A DNA stretch of 64,000 nucleotides from Sphingomonas sp. (GTDB lineage: Bacteria > Pseudomonadota > Alphaproteobacteria > Sphingomonadales > Sphingomonadaceae), in contig JAFIGU010000040.1 in assembly GCA_017849555.1 (NCBI GenBank), forward strand, positions 1 through 64,000, written 5' to 3'. The notes beneath the pieces are model-generated. The model did not search any database. It had not been told where the DNA came from and saw nothing but the letters and a program-made list of their open reading frames with translations. Each line of letters opens with the position of its first letter. Positions within the stretch are counted from its first letter, which is position 1. The translations under genes were made by a program, and so were the position numbers. Positions 1-7,545 of this stretch are shown here, in pieces.

Positions 1-77
1 ACATCATCGCCACCTCATCGGAAGGCGGGCTGGGCATCCCCGAGCTTCGCGCGGCGGTGATCGAGGCGATCGGCTGA
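1..77 (+). CDS. engB: EngB (YihA/YsxC) ribosome-biogenesis GTPase, C-terminal fragment
   Basis: Only the last 24 codons lie in the window, in the frame that starts at base 3 and ends at TGA 75-77. They read ...ATSSEGGLGIPELRAAV..., which resembles the G5-like SA(K/E) motif and terminal helix of EngB-type GTPases. EngB binds GTP and helps assemble the large ribosomal subunit. In sphingomonads engB lies upstream of arg/dap genes, which fits dapE being nearby. The call rests on a short tail, so another TRAFAC GTPase cannot be excluded. Confidence 0.55.
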   Translation, partial: IIATSSEGGLGIPELRAAVIEAIG

Positions 78-167
78 TCTTCATGGCCTGAGGGCCACTT
101 CCCTCTCGCAGCGCGCGCAAAATGCGCTATCGCGGTTCCTCCCGTCAACCACCGCGAGCCGCGCGAC

Positions 168-833
168 ATGAAGCTCATCATCGGCAACAAGGCCTATTCG
201 TCGTGGTCGCTGCGTGGCTGGCTCGCCTGCCGCCAGTCGGGGCTGCTTTTCGAGGAAATGGTCGTCCCGCTCTACGATCAGGAGTGGGATCAGCGCCGCG
301 AGGGCGACGAATTCGCGCCCTCATCGGGCAAGGTGCCGATCCTGTGGGACGACGACGCCGTGGTGTGGGACAGCCTGGCGATCATCGAATATCTTGCCGA
401 CAAGGTCGGGCGCGAGAAATTCTGGCCCGAAGACAATGCCGCGCGCGCAATGGCGCGGTCGATGGCGGCCGAGATGCATTCGAGCTTCGCCCCGCTGCGC
501 CGCGAGCATGGGATGAACATCCGCCAGGTCTATCCGCCCAAGCGACCGTCGGACGAGGTGATCGCCGATCTCACGCGGATCATGGAATTGTGGGCGCAGG
601 CGCGGGCGCGCTTCGGCGGCGACAGGGATTTCCTGTTCGGCACCTTCGGCGCGGCGGACATCATGTTCGCCCCGGTCTGCACCCGGATCGTGACCTATTC
701 GCTGCCCGTCGCGCGTTTCGCCACCGGCTATGTCGAGGCGGTGCTCAACCACCCCTTCATGCAGGACTGGATCGCCGCCGCGCAGGAGGAGGAATGGGTG
801 ATCGAGAAGTTCGAACAGCCTGCGACGGGTTGA
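168..833 (+). CDS. Glutathione S-transferase family protein
   Basis: This 221-residue cytosolic protein has the size and two-domain layout of a soluble GST. The N-terminal thioredoxin-like domain (about 1-80) contains KAYSSWSLRGW, where a Ser at the helix-1 start is the likely glutathione-activating residue, then KVPILWDD with the cis-Pro and DSLAIIEYLA, the usual gamma-glutamyl contact. An all-helical C-terminal domain follows (about 95-215). GSTs conjugate glutathione to electrophiles or reduce peroxides; the substrate cannot be read from sequence. The gene stands alone, downstream of engB and convergent with the cupin gene. Confidence 0.85.
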   Translation: MKLIIGNKAYSSWSLRGWLACRQSGLLFEEMVVPLYDQEWDQRREGDEFAPSSGKVPILWDDDAVVWDSLAIIEYLADKVGREKFWPEDNAARAMARSMAAEMHSSFAPLRREHGMNIRQVYPPKRPSDEVIADLTRIMELWAQARARFGGDRDFLFGTFGAADIMFAPVCTRIVTYSLPVARFATGYVEAVLNHPFMQDWIAAAQEEEWVIEKFEQPATG

Positions 834-862
834 GGCAACACAGGTTTCCCTCTCCCCGTTCG

Positions 863-1309
863 CTAGAACTCGCGCCCGTCCTTCCGCCGGAATCCCTCCC
901 CTTCGAACAGATGCATGTCGATATCGGGATAATGGCAGTCGGTTTCCGACGGCCGCCCGACCGCGACGAACACGCAATCCGCCGCGCCGCGGTTCTGCAG
1001 CACATGCCCGTTGCCGTCCCCCTTGGGAAAGGCGGCGATATCGCCCGGGCGCATGATCGTTTCCCCCGAATCGTCCACCAGCACCGCCTCGCCCGCCAGC
1101 ATCACGACGATTTCGTCCTCGCCCTCATGCCAATGGCGCTGCGACGACCACGCCCCGGGCTTGAGCACGACATGGCTGACGCCGAAGTCCGCCAGCCCGG
1201 CGGCGGGGGCCAGCCGGCGATACCAGCGCCCCTGCACCGCCGCAGCATATTCGGGCGGATAGCCGGTCGCATTGGTCTGCGGGATTGTATCGAGATCGAG
1301 CTTGGGCAA
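863..1309 (-). CDS. Cupin-domain protein
   Basis: This 148-residue single-domain cupin has an N-terminal PKLDLDTIPQTN segment, a first cupin motif around HWHEGEDEIVVMLAGE (two His and one Glu as probable metal ligands) and a second motif around RPGDIAAFPKGDGNGH. Such proteins are small metal-binding beta-barrels, often annotated as cupin or sugar-isomerase-like; the reaction is unknown. The start is TTG (minus strand, 1307-1309), chosen because GGAGG lies 5 nt upstream and no ATG lies near. It is divergent from dapE with only 11 nt between start codons, so its promoter must lie inside dapE. Confidence 0.75.
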   Translation of the reverse strand: MPKLDLDTIPQTNATGYPPEYAAAVQGRWYRRLAPAAGLADFGVSHVVLKPGAWSSQRHWHEGEDEIVVMLAGEAVLVDDSGETIMRPGDIAAFPKGDGNGHVLQNRGAADCVFVAVGRPSETDCHYPDIDMHLFEGEGFRRKDGREF

Positions 1310-1320
1310 GGAGGCCTCCC
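1308..1320. promoter_or_regulatory. Shared palindromic Shine-Dalgarno for a divergent gene pair
   Basis: The perfect palindrome GGAGGCCTCC (1310-1319) gives a GGAGG 6 nt before the ATG of dapE on the + strand and another GGAGG 5 nt before the TTG of the cupin gene on the - strand. The two start codons are 11 nt apart, so one 10-bp site serves as ribosome binding site for both genes. Confidence 0.7.
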
Positions 1321-2460
1321 ATGAAGATGCCCGCTACCCTAACCGATCCGGTCGCCCTCGCCGAAGCTTTGATCGCCTGCGAGAGCGTGACGCCCGCCAC
1401 CGGCCATGTGTTCGACACGGTGGAAGCGCTGCTCGCCCCGCTCGGCTTCGCGGTCGATCGCTTCACGGTCGGCGAGGCGCCCGACGGGCCGGTCGAGAAT
1501 ATGATCGCGGTGCGCGGCACCGGCGGCACGCACTTCGCCTTCGCCGGCCATCTCGACGTGGTGCCGCCGGGCGAGGGCTGGACCTCGGGCGCCTTCTCCC
1601 CCGAGATCCGCGGCGATCTGCTCCACGGGCGCGGCGCGGTCGACATGAAGGGCGCGATCGCCGCCTTCATCGCCGCCGCCGCACGCACCCCGAGCGACGG
1701 GATCGTCAGCCTGTTGCTCACCGGCGACGAGGAAGGCCCGGCGATCTACGGCACCCGCGCGATCCTCGATCGGCTGGCCGAACGCGGGCTCAAGCCCGAT
1801 CTGTGCCTCGTCGGCGAACCGACCTCGGCCGACCGGCTCGGCGATACGCTCAAGATCGGGCGGCGCGGGTCGGTCAACATCTGGATCGAGGTGCCCGGCC
1901 GGCAGGGGCATGTCGCCTATCCGCAGCTTGCCGACAATCCGATCCCCAAGCTGGTCGCGGCGCTGGCGGCGATCGATGCGATCACGCTCGATCACGGCAA
2001 TGACTGGTTCCAGCCCTCGAACATCGAGGTGACCGACATCACCGTCGGCAACCCCGCGACCAATGTGATCCCGGCGCGCGCCACGGCGCGGCTGTCGATC
2101 CGCTTCAACGACGAGCAGCACGGCCCCGATCTGGTGCGGCTGATCGAACGCACCGTCCACGCCCACGCCCCGACGGCGAAGGTCGAGGCGCGCATCTCGG
2201 GCGAGGCATTCCTCACCGAGCCGGGCGCGCTGTCGGCGATGGTTTCGGCGGCGGTGCTCGCACGCACCGGCATCACCCCGGCGCTGTCGACGACCGGCGG
2301 CACGTCCGACGCGCGGTTCATTTCGGCGATCTGCCCGGTGGTCGAATTCGGGCTAATCAATGCGACGATGCACAAGCTCGACGAGGCGGTGGCGATCGAC
2401 GATCTCGCCGCGCTGACCGATATCTACGCCGATATCATCACGCGAGCGACGCGCGCCTGA
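1321..2460 (+). CDS. dapE: Succinyl-diaminopimelate desuccinylase
   Basis: This 379-residue M20 metallopeptidase-fold enzyme hydrolyses N-succinyl-LL-2,6-diaminopimelate in the lysine/DAP pathway and supplies peptidoglycan. Zinc ligands and catalytic residues are visible: GHLDVVP (His, Asp), GRGAVDMKG (bridging Asp), GDEEGP (catalytic Glu plus ligand Glu) and a C-terminal NATMHKLDE (His). The dimerisation domain lies about 180-290. The start is the ATG at 1321 with AAGGAGG 6 nt upstream; an in-frame start at 1285 would overlap the cupin gene and lacks support. The 3' end overlaps the convergent GGDEF-EAL gene by 23 nt. Confidence 0.93.
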   Translation: MKMPATLTDPVALAEALIACESVTPATGHVFDTVEALLAPLGFAVDRFTVGEAPDGPVENMIAVRGTGGTHFAFAGHLDVVPPGEGWTSGAFSPEIRGDLLHGRGAVDMKGAIAAFIAAAARTPSDGIVSLLLTGDEEGPAIYGTRAILDRLAERGLKPDLCLVGEPTSADRLGDTLKIGRRGSVNIWIEVPGRQGHVAYPQLADNPIPKLVAALAAIDAITLDHGNDWFQPSNIEVTDITVGNPATNVIPARATARLSIRFNDEQHGPDLVRLIERTVHAHAPTAKVEARISGEAFLTEPGALSAMVSAAVLARTGITPALSTTGGTSDARFISAICPVVEFGLINATMHKLDEAVAIDDLAALTDIYADIITRATRA

Positions 2461-4135
2461 TCTCCGGCGCGCGGCCGCCCAGCGCCGCCGACCAGGCGAG
2501 GAAATCCACCTCAGCCATCGGCCGCGCGATCCCGAAGCCCTGCACCGCGTCGCACCCGATGACGCGCAGCAGATCGACTTGCGCGGGGGTTTCCACCCCC
2601 TCGGCCACCGCCTCGCACCCGAGCCCGTGGATCAGCCCGACCAAGGCACCGGCGATCAGCCGGGTCGAGGAATCGGTGGTGATCGTCGCGATCAGGCTGC
2701 GATCGAGCTTGATCCGGTCGATCGGCAATTGCCGCAGCCGCGCGACGCTCGACAGCCCGGTGCCGAAGCCGTCGATCGCGATCTTCGCGCCGTCCTCACG
2801 CAACATCGAGATCGCGGCGATCGCATCGGTGCGGGCGTGCGCCGCGACGGTTTCGTTCATTTCTAGTTCGAGTAGCCGCCCCGGCGCCCCCGCTTCGCGC
2901 ATCGCGGCATGGAGCCGCAGGAGGAAATCGACCCGATCGATCTGCCGCGCGCTGATGTTGACCGCCAGCCGCGTTTCCACCCCCAGCGCCGCCCATTGCG
3001 CGATCGTCCGCGCGACACGCCCGATCGCCCAGTCGCCGATCTCGATCATCAGCCCGCTCTCTTCGGCACGGCCGATGAAGGTCGCCGGCAGTCGCAATCC
3101 GTCGGTCGGATGCTGCCAGCGCAGCAGCGCCTCGGCAGCGACCACTTTGCCCGCCGCGAGCGCGACCTGCGGCTGGAACACCAGGATGAATTCGTCATTG
3201 TCGAGCGCCGCGCGCAGCTCGGCATCGAGCCGCAGCCGTTCGGCCAGTTCCGCCGCCAGCGTCTCGCTGTAGAATTCGAACCGCCCGCGTCCGTCGGATT
3301 TGGCGTGATACATCGCGGCATCGGCCGAACGCATCAGATCGTGGAGCGTGAAGCCGTGATCGGGGCGCAGCGCGATCCCGATCGACGCGCCGATCGACAC
3401 CTCCCCGCTCGGCAGCGCGAACGGCGAGGCGAGCGCGTCGAGCACTTGCGTGGCGATCCACCCCGCATCGCGCTGGTCGGTCAGCACCGGAAACAGCATC
3501 GTGAATTCGTCGCCCGCCAGCCGCCCGATCAGCGGCGGGTAGCGATCGATATCGACCACCGCGACCGCGCGGTCGGCCACTGCGCGCAGCCGATCCGCGA
3601 CCATCGCCAGCAGCATGTCGCCACAGGCGTGGCCGTGGGTGTCGTTGACCTTCTTGAAGCGATCGAGATCGATGAAGAAAAGCGCACCGGGCTGCTCGGC
3701 GGCTTCGGCCAGCACGCGTTCGGCGCTGGCGCGGAAATTGGTGCGATTGGCCAGCGCGGTCACTGGATCGAACAGCGCGAGCCGCTGGATATTCTCCATA
3801 TTGTCCGAAAGCTGGCCGAACAGCCGGTCCATCGCGGTGGCAAGCTGCGGCACCGCGCTGCGGATCTCGTTGGGCACGCGCCGGTCGAGCGCGCCGTCGG
3901 CGGCTTCGGCGAGCTGGTCGACCGCCTTGTCGACCGCCTCAGCGGTCGTGGCGAGCGCCTGCTGGGTCGAGGCCCAGCACATCGTCGCGCAGACGATCGC
4001 CGGAATCAGCGCGCGCGCGAACGAATCCGCCGAAAGATTGCCGTTGGCGGTGGCGAGCAGCGACAGGAAGAATGCCACGCCGCCGGCGTAGAACGCGAAT
4101 CTGACCGCGCGACTCTTCAGCGTGACGCTTTGCAT
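2438..4135 (-). CDS. Membrane GGDEF-EAL protein (cyclic-di-GMP turnover or sensing)
   Basis: The 565 residues hold two N-terminal membrane segments (about 10-30 and 38-58), a HAMP-like amphipathic linker, a GGDEF domain (about 120-290) and an EAL domain (about 305-550). The diguanylate cyclase signature reads AGDEF instead of GGDEF, which is often still active. The EAL domain keeps EALLRW, NISARQ, the Glu of LEMNET, AEGVET and QGFGIARP, but the DDFGTG loop is changed to DGFGTG and loses one metal-binding Asp. Phosphodiesterase activity is therefore doubtful and the EAL may be a c-di-GMP binding module. It is convergent with dapE and overlaps it. Confidence 0.9.
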   Translation of the reverse strand: MQSVTLKSRAVRFAFYAGGVAFFLSLLATANGNLSADSFARALIPAIVCATMCWASTQQALATTAEAVDKAVDQLAEAADGALDRRVPNEIRSAVPQLATAMDRLFGQLSDNMENIQRLALFDPVTALANRTNFRASAERVLAEAAEQPGALFFIDLDRFKKVNDTHGHACGDMLLAMVADRLRAVADRAVAVVDIDRYPPLIGRLAGDEFTMLFPVLTDQRDAGWIATQVLDALASPFALPSGEVSIGASIGIALRPDHGFTLHDLMRSADAAMYHAKSDGRGRFEFYSETLAAELAERLRLDAELRAALDNDEFILVFQPQVALAAGKVVAAEALLRWQHPTDGLRLPATFIGRAEESGLMIEIGDWAIGRVARTIAQWAALGVETRLAVNISARQIDRVDFLLRLHAAMREAGAPGRLLELEMNETVAAHARTDAIAAISMLREDGAKIAIDGFGTGLSSVARLRQLPIDRIKLDRSLIATITTDSSTRLIAGALVGLIHGLGCEAVAEGVETPAQVDLLRVIGCDAVQGFGIARPMAEVDFLAWSAALGGRAPEIRRASLA

Positions 4136-4208
4136 TGCGCCGATCCGAACCTTTCAAACGATGACGCGATGGATTGCGCCGCGAGAGGTTATTCCTCGCA
4201 CAGAAAGG

Positions 4209-4769
4209 TTAATGTTTCGGTCGCCGTCGGCGGAAGATCACGTAAAGCGCGCCGCTCCCACCGTGGCGCGGATGCGCGTTGCGTAAGGCAGCAATATCAG
4301 CGGCATGACGCGAGGCGCCGATCCAATCCGCGACCGCGGCACGGATCGCGCCGCGCGCATGCGGGCGCTCGCTTTCGGGGCGCGGCGGCTTGCCGGTGAC
4401 GAGCAGAAGGACTCGGTCGCCGCGCGCGATCGAGCGCTCCAGCCCGGCATCGAGCATCGCATGCGCCGAGCGGAGCGTGTGGCCGTGAAGGTCGAGTGTC
4501 GCATCGGGCTGGATCGCGCCGCGCGTGATCTGGCGATCCCAGCTGCCGTCGAGCGTCGCCGCGCTTGCCGGCGGCGTCTTCGGCGCGCGCGGTGCGGGGA
4601 TGATGCGCGCCGGGGGCGGTGTCGCGACCCGGCGCTTGCCCGAAGCCGGCGCCGGATCGGGCTCCGGCGCGGCTTTGGCCTTTGCTGTCGGATGGAGCGG
4701 GCGGACGCTGGCCTTCACCCGCGCCCATAATGCCGCCTCCTCAGCGTCGAGACGGCGACGGCCCGGCAT
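4209..4769 (-). CDS. Smr-domain protein
   Basis: This 186-residue protein has a Pro/Ala-rich variable N-terminal half and a C-terminal Smr domain (about 90-185). Conserved Smr features are LDLHGHT, where DLHG is the family hallmark, and the VLLLVTGKP and GGSGALYVIF strands. Smr domains are linked to nucleic-acid binding or nicking endonuclease activity. The gene overlaps the end of mltA by 29 nt if the ATG at 4769 is used; a TTG at 4775 is the alternative. It sits in the timA-mltA-smr arrangement common in Alphaproteobacteria, so it is probably cotranscribed. Confidence 0.85.
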   Translation of the reverse strand: MPGRRRLDAEEAALWARVKASVRPLHPTAKAKAAPEPDPAPASGKRRVATPPPARIIPAPRAPKTPPASAATLDGSWDRQITRGAIQPDATLDLHGHTLRSAHAMLDAGLERSIARGDRVLLLVTGKPPRPESERPHARGAIRAAVADWIGASRHAADIAALRNAHPRHGGSGALYVIFRRRRPKH

Positions 4770-6012
4770 TGCCAACCCCGCGCTGCACCCGGTCGATCGT
4801 TCCCACCGGCAGCAGCAGGAAGGCGGTGCCGCGTGCGCTCATCCCGCCCGCGATCGCCCGCGCCTCGTTGCCGATGCCCCAGAAGGTGTCGAACCGGTTG
4901 GCGCCCTTGATCGCGCCCCCGGTGTCCTGCGCCACCCATAAACCGGTCGCGTCGGTGCGATCCATCGACAGGAACACCGGCGCGCCGAGCGGGATGAAGC
5001 GCGGATCGGCCGCCACGGTCGCCCCGCCGACCACCGGCAGCCCGAGCGCGCCGACCGGTGCCCCGTCGAGCACGCGGAAGAAGACGAAGCTCTTGTTCTC
5101 GCGCATGATCGCGCGGCCCTGCTCGGGATTGTCGTGGAGCCACTGGACGATGCCCTGCATCGACAGCTGGTTGGGGCCGAGCAGTCCGCGTTTCCGCATC
5201 AGCGCGCCGATGCCGGTGTAATCACGGCCGTTCTGCGAATCATAGCCGATGCGCAGCTCGCGCCCGTCGGGCATCCGCACCAGCCCCGATCCCTGCACCT
5301 GGAGGAAGAAGAATTCGACCGGATCGACCGCATAACCGAGGATCCGTGCGCGGCCCTGCAGCACGCCCTGCTCGATCGCGGTGCGATCGTAATAAGGCAC
5401 CAGCTTGGTCCCGTCGACGCGGCCGCGGACGCTCTTGCCCTTGAGCGCGTCGGAAAACAGGCCGAGGTCGACGTCGATCAGATCGTCGGGGCGGGCATAG
5501 ATCGGGGCATAGCCCTCGCGATAGGTCGGCGAACCCGCGATCTCGGGGATGTAATAGCCCGTGGCATAGGCGCGCCCGTCACCGACCTGCGCGGTCTCGA
5601 ACCAGCGCGAAAAGAAGGCAGCGGCATCGCCCGGCGCGGTCGTCGCCGCGGCGGCGCAGGCCGGCTGCCAGTCCGCCCCCGTCGTCAGCCCTGAAACGTC
5701 GGCGCGTCGCACCAGCGAGGGGCAACTCGTGCGGAAGGCGGCGAGCGCCTGTGCCGCGCCGTCCCGCGTCATTGGCAGCGAGGTGATATCGGGGCCGCGC
5801 GCGATGCCGGTGGTGGCGGCGGTCGTCGCCCCCGGGGTCGCGATCTGCGGCACCGGCGGCAGCGGGGTGGCGGGGGTCGGCTGACGCACCGGCAATTCGC
5901 CCGACGGGCGTGGCGGGCGGACGTTACCCGGGCGCGGCGGCGGCTCCACGCCCCCGACGCAGGCCGACAAAGCAAGCGCCCCGGCCAGCGTGAACCCCCA
6001 GCGACGGATCAT
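4741..6012 (-). CDS. mltA: Membrane-bound lytic murein transglycosylase A
   Basis: This 423-residue lipoprotein begins MIRRWGFTLAGALALSAC, a signal peptide with lipobox LSAC, then a long Pro-rich linker that would span the periplasm from the outer membrane. The MltA barrel domain and the C-terminal 3D domain (VAQDTGGAIKGANRFDTFWG, with the catalytic Asp) are intact. It cleaves the MurNAc-GlcNAc bond to give 1,6-anhydro-MurNAc during wall remodelling. The ATG at 6012 was chosen over upstream starts because it places the signal peptide at the N-terminus and has a G-rich SD. Its 3' end overlaps smr. Confidence 0.92.
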   Translation of the reverse strand: MIRRWGFTLAGALALSACVGGVEPPPRPGNVRPPRPSGELPVRQPTPATPLPPVPQIATPGATTAATTGIARGPDITSLPMTRDGAAQALAAFRTSCPSLVRRADVSGLTTGADWQPACAAAATTAPGDAAAFFSRWFETAQVGDGRAYATGYYIPEIAGSPTYREGYAPIYARPDDLIDVDLGLFSDALKGKSVRGRVDGTKLVPYYDRTAIEQGVLQGRARILGYAVDPVEFFFLQVQGSGLVRMPDGRELRIGYDSQNGRDYTGIGALMRKRGLLGPNQLSMQGIVQWLHDNPEQGRAIMRENKSFVFFRVLDGAPVGALGLPVVGGATVAADPRFIPLGAPVFLSMDRTDATGLWVAQDTGGAIKGANRFDTFWGIGNEARAIAGGMSARGTAFLLLPVGTIDRVQRGVGNAGPSPSRR

Positions 6013-6069
6013 CCCGCCCCTACCCTCAGGACCAATCGACATTACGCAACTCTGCCCCTTATCCCACAT

Positions 6070-6174
6070 CACCCCGGCCTCGATCCGGGGTCCACATGCC
6101 GCACGTACAGCGGCAGGAACCTCTTGTCCTGCCTTTGCCGCGCGATGGACCCCGGCTCAAGGCCGGGGTGACGG
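6070..6174. repeat. REP-type inverted repeat pair (CACCCCGG family)
   Basis: Two arms of about 25-29 bp (6070-6094 and 6146-6174) are inverted copies of a GC-rich palindrome built on CCCCGGCCT/AGGCCGGGG. Each arm can fold on itself and the two can pair. It fills most of the gap between mltA and timA. Confidence 0.7.
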
Positions 6175-6204
6175 GTTTCTAAGGCTAGGGTTCAAACCCT
6201 GCGC

Positions 6205-6843
6205 TTAAGCTTCGTCGGTGTCCGCGAGCTTCCAGTTCGGATCGCCGCTCTTGAGCGTCCGGGCGAAGGTCCAGACGTCGTGGGTTTCCACCGCGTCGCT
6301 GGTCGATCCGGCGATCACCTGACCCTCGGCATTGCGGGTCACCGCGGCGATATCGGCGTCGAAGCGCACGGTGATCCGCGCGTCGCGACCCGACAGCGAG
6401 GCGCCGACGATCGTCGCGCGTTCGATCGAGACGAGGCGATTCTCCAGCACCTCGCCCGCCGCGGTACGCGCGGCGATCGATTCGGCGAAGGCATGCGCGA
6501 CATCGGGCTCGACCAGCCCGGCCAGCGCCTTGTCGTCGCCGCGCCAAAAGGCTTCGAGGATCATGCGATAGGCCGCCTGCGCGCCTTCGAGGAAGCGCGG
6601 CACATCGAAGCCGGGTTCGCCGGAGACGATCGCGCGAAGCCCGGCTTCCGCGCCGCTTTCGATCGGGCGGACGGCGGTTTCGCGCACTTCCGGGGTCACG
6701 TCGATGGTACGCGCGACCGCGCCGGCCGGCACATCGGCAGGCTTGGGCAACGGCTGCTCATGCCCGGTGCGCTTGCCGAGCACCGAGTAGAGACGCAACG
6801 CCAGAAACCCGGCGACCATCGCGAGAAGGACAATATAAAACAC
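6205..6843 (-). CDS. timA: Tim44/TimA-domain protein
   Basis: This 212-residue protein has one N-terminal membrane helix (FYIVLLAMVAGFLALRLY), a charged linker and a C-terminal Tim44-like domain (about 75-210). Alphaproteobacterial TimA is the bacterial relative of the mitochondrial import component Tim44. Its bacterial role is not settled, but cell-envelope work is likely from its constant neighbours mltA, smr and the divergent secB. The start is GTG at 6841-6843, preceded by GCGGAGG at 5 nt spacing. Confidence 0.88.
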   Translation of the reverse strand: MFYIVLLAMVAGFLALRLYSVLGKRTGHEQPLPKPADVPAGAVARTIDVTPEVRETAVRPIESGAEAGLRAIVSGEPGFDVPRFLEGAQAAYRMILEAFWRGDDKALAGLVEPDVAHAFAESIAARTAAGEVLENRLVSIERATIVGASLSGRDARITVRFDADIAAVTRNAEGQVIAGSTSDAVETHDVWTFARTLKSGDPNWKLADTDEA

Positions 6844-6908
6844 TCGGCCTCCGCTAACTGAACGCCCAACATAGGCGCGATGTGCCCGCGATTCAATTTT
6901 TCACGGCG

Positions 6909-6937
6909 TTGAAACAGTGCAATGCTGCTGCTAGGCG
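6909..6937 (+). promoter_or_regulatory. Candidate promoter of secB
   Basis: TTGAAA (6909-6914) and TAGGCG (6932-6937) are separated by 17 bp, about 70 nt upstream of the secB ATG. The -10 box is weak, so this is a candidate only. Confidence 0.3.
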
Positions 6938-7005
6938 CGCGGACACCGTTTTTTTGGGCGCGGGAAGCGCTCCCCATCGCATCATTTTTTGAGGAACAGG
7001 ACGAG

Positions 7006-7518
7006 ATGGCCGAACAGGATAATGGCGTGACGACCGGCAACGAGCCGCTGCCCAACGGCGCCGACACGCTGCCGCAGGTCGGGCTGATCTCGCAATATGT
7101 TAAGGATCTGTCGTTCGAGAACCCGAACGCCCCGGCGATCTACCAGAGCCAGCAGGCGCCGGAGATCAACGTGCAGTTCGACATCGGCGCGCAGCAGGTG
7201 GCCGAGGACGTCCACGAAGTGACGCTCAAGGTCGAGATCCGCGCCGAGAGCGCGGGTACCGTCGCCTTCCTCGTCGAGCTTTCCTATGCCGGGCTGTTCG
7301 GGCTGCGCAACGTGCCGCTCGATGCGGTCCAGCCGTTCCTGCTCGGCGAAGGCCCGCGCCTGCTGTTCCCGTTCGCGCGCCGGGTGGTGGCCGATGCGAT
7401 CCGCGACGGCGGCTTCCCGCCGCTGCTGCTCGAGCCGGTCGATTTCAACGGCCTCTATCTCCAGCAGGCCGCCGCGCGCGAGCAGCAGGGCGACACGGGC
7501 ACCGTCGGCAACGCCTGA
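7006..7518 (+). CDS. secB: Protein-export chaperone SecB
   Basis: This 170-residue cytosolic chaperone keeps preproteins unfolded and hands them to SecA. Core motifs are QYVKDLSFENPNAP, the beta-strand region VHEVTLKVEIRAES, YAGLFGLRNV and the C-terminal FPPLLLEPVDFNGLY, all in SecB order. Divergence from timA and closeness to murJ fit alphaproteobacterial synteny. The start is the ATG at 7006 with GAGGAA upstream; an earlier in-frame ATG at 6922 would add 28 residues not seen in SecB. Confidence 0.95.
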   Translation: MAEQDNGVTTGNEPLPNGADTLPQVGLISQYVKDLSFENPNAPAIYQSQQAPEINVQFDIGAQQVAEDVHEVTLKVEIRAESAGTVAFLVELSYAGLFGLRNVPLDAVQPFLLGEGPRLLFPFARRVVADAIRDGGFPPLLLEPVDFNGLYLQQAAAREQQGDTGTVGNA

Positions 7519-7545
7519 CGCCGCATTGAGCGGACTGGTGATCGC

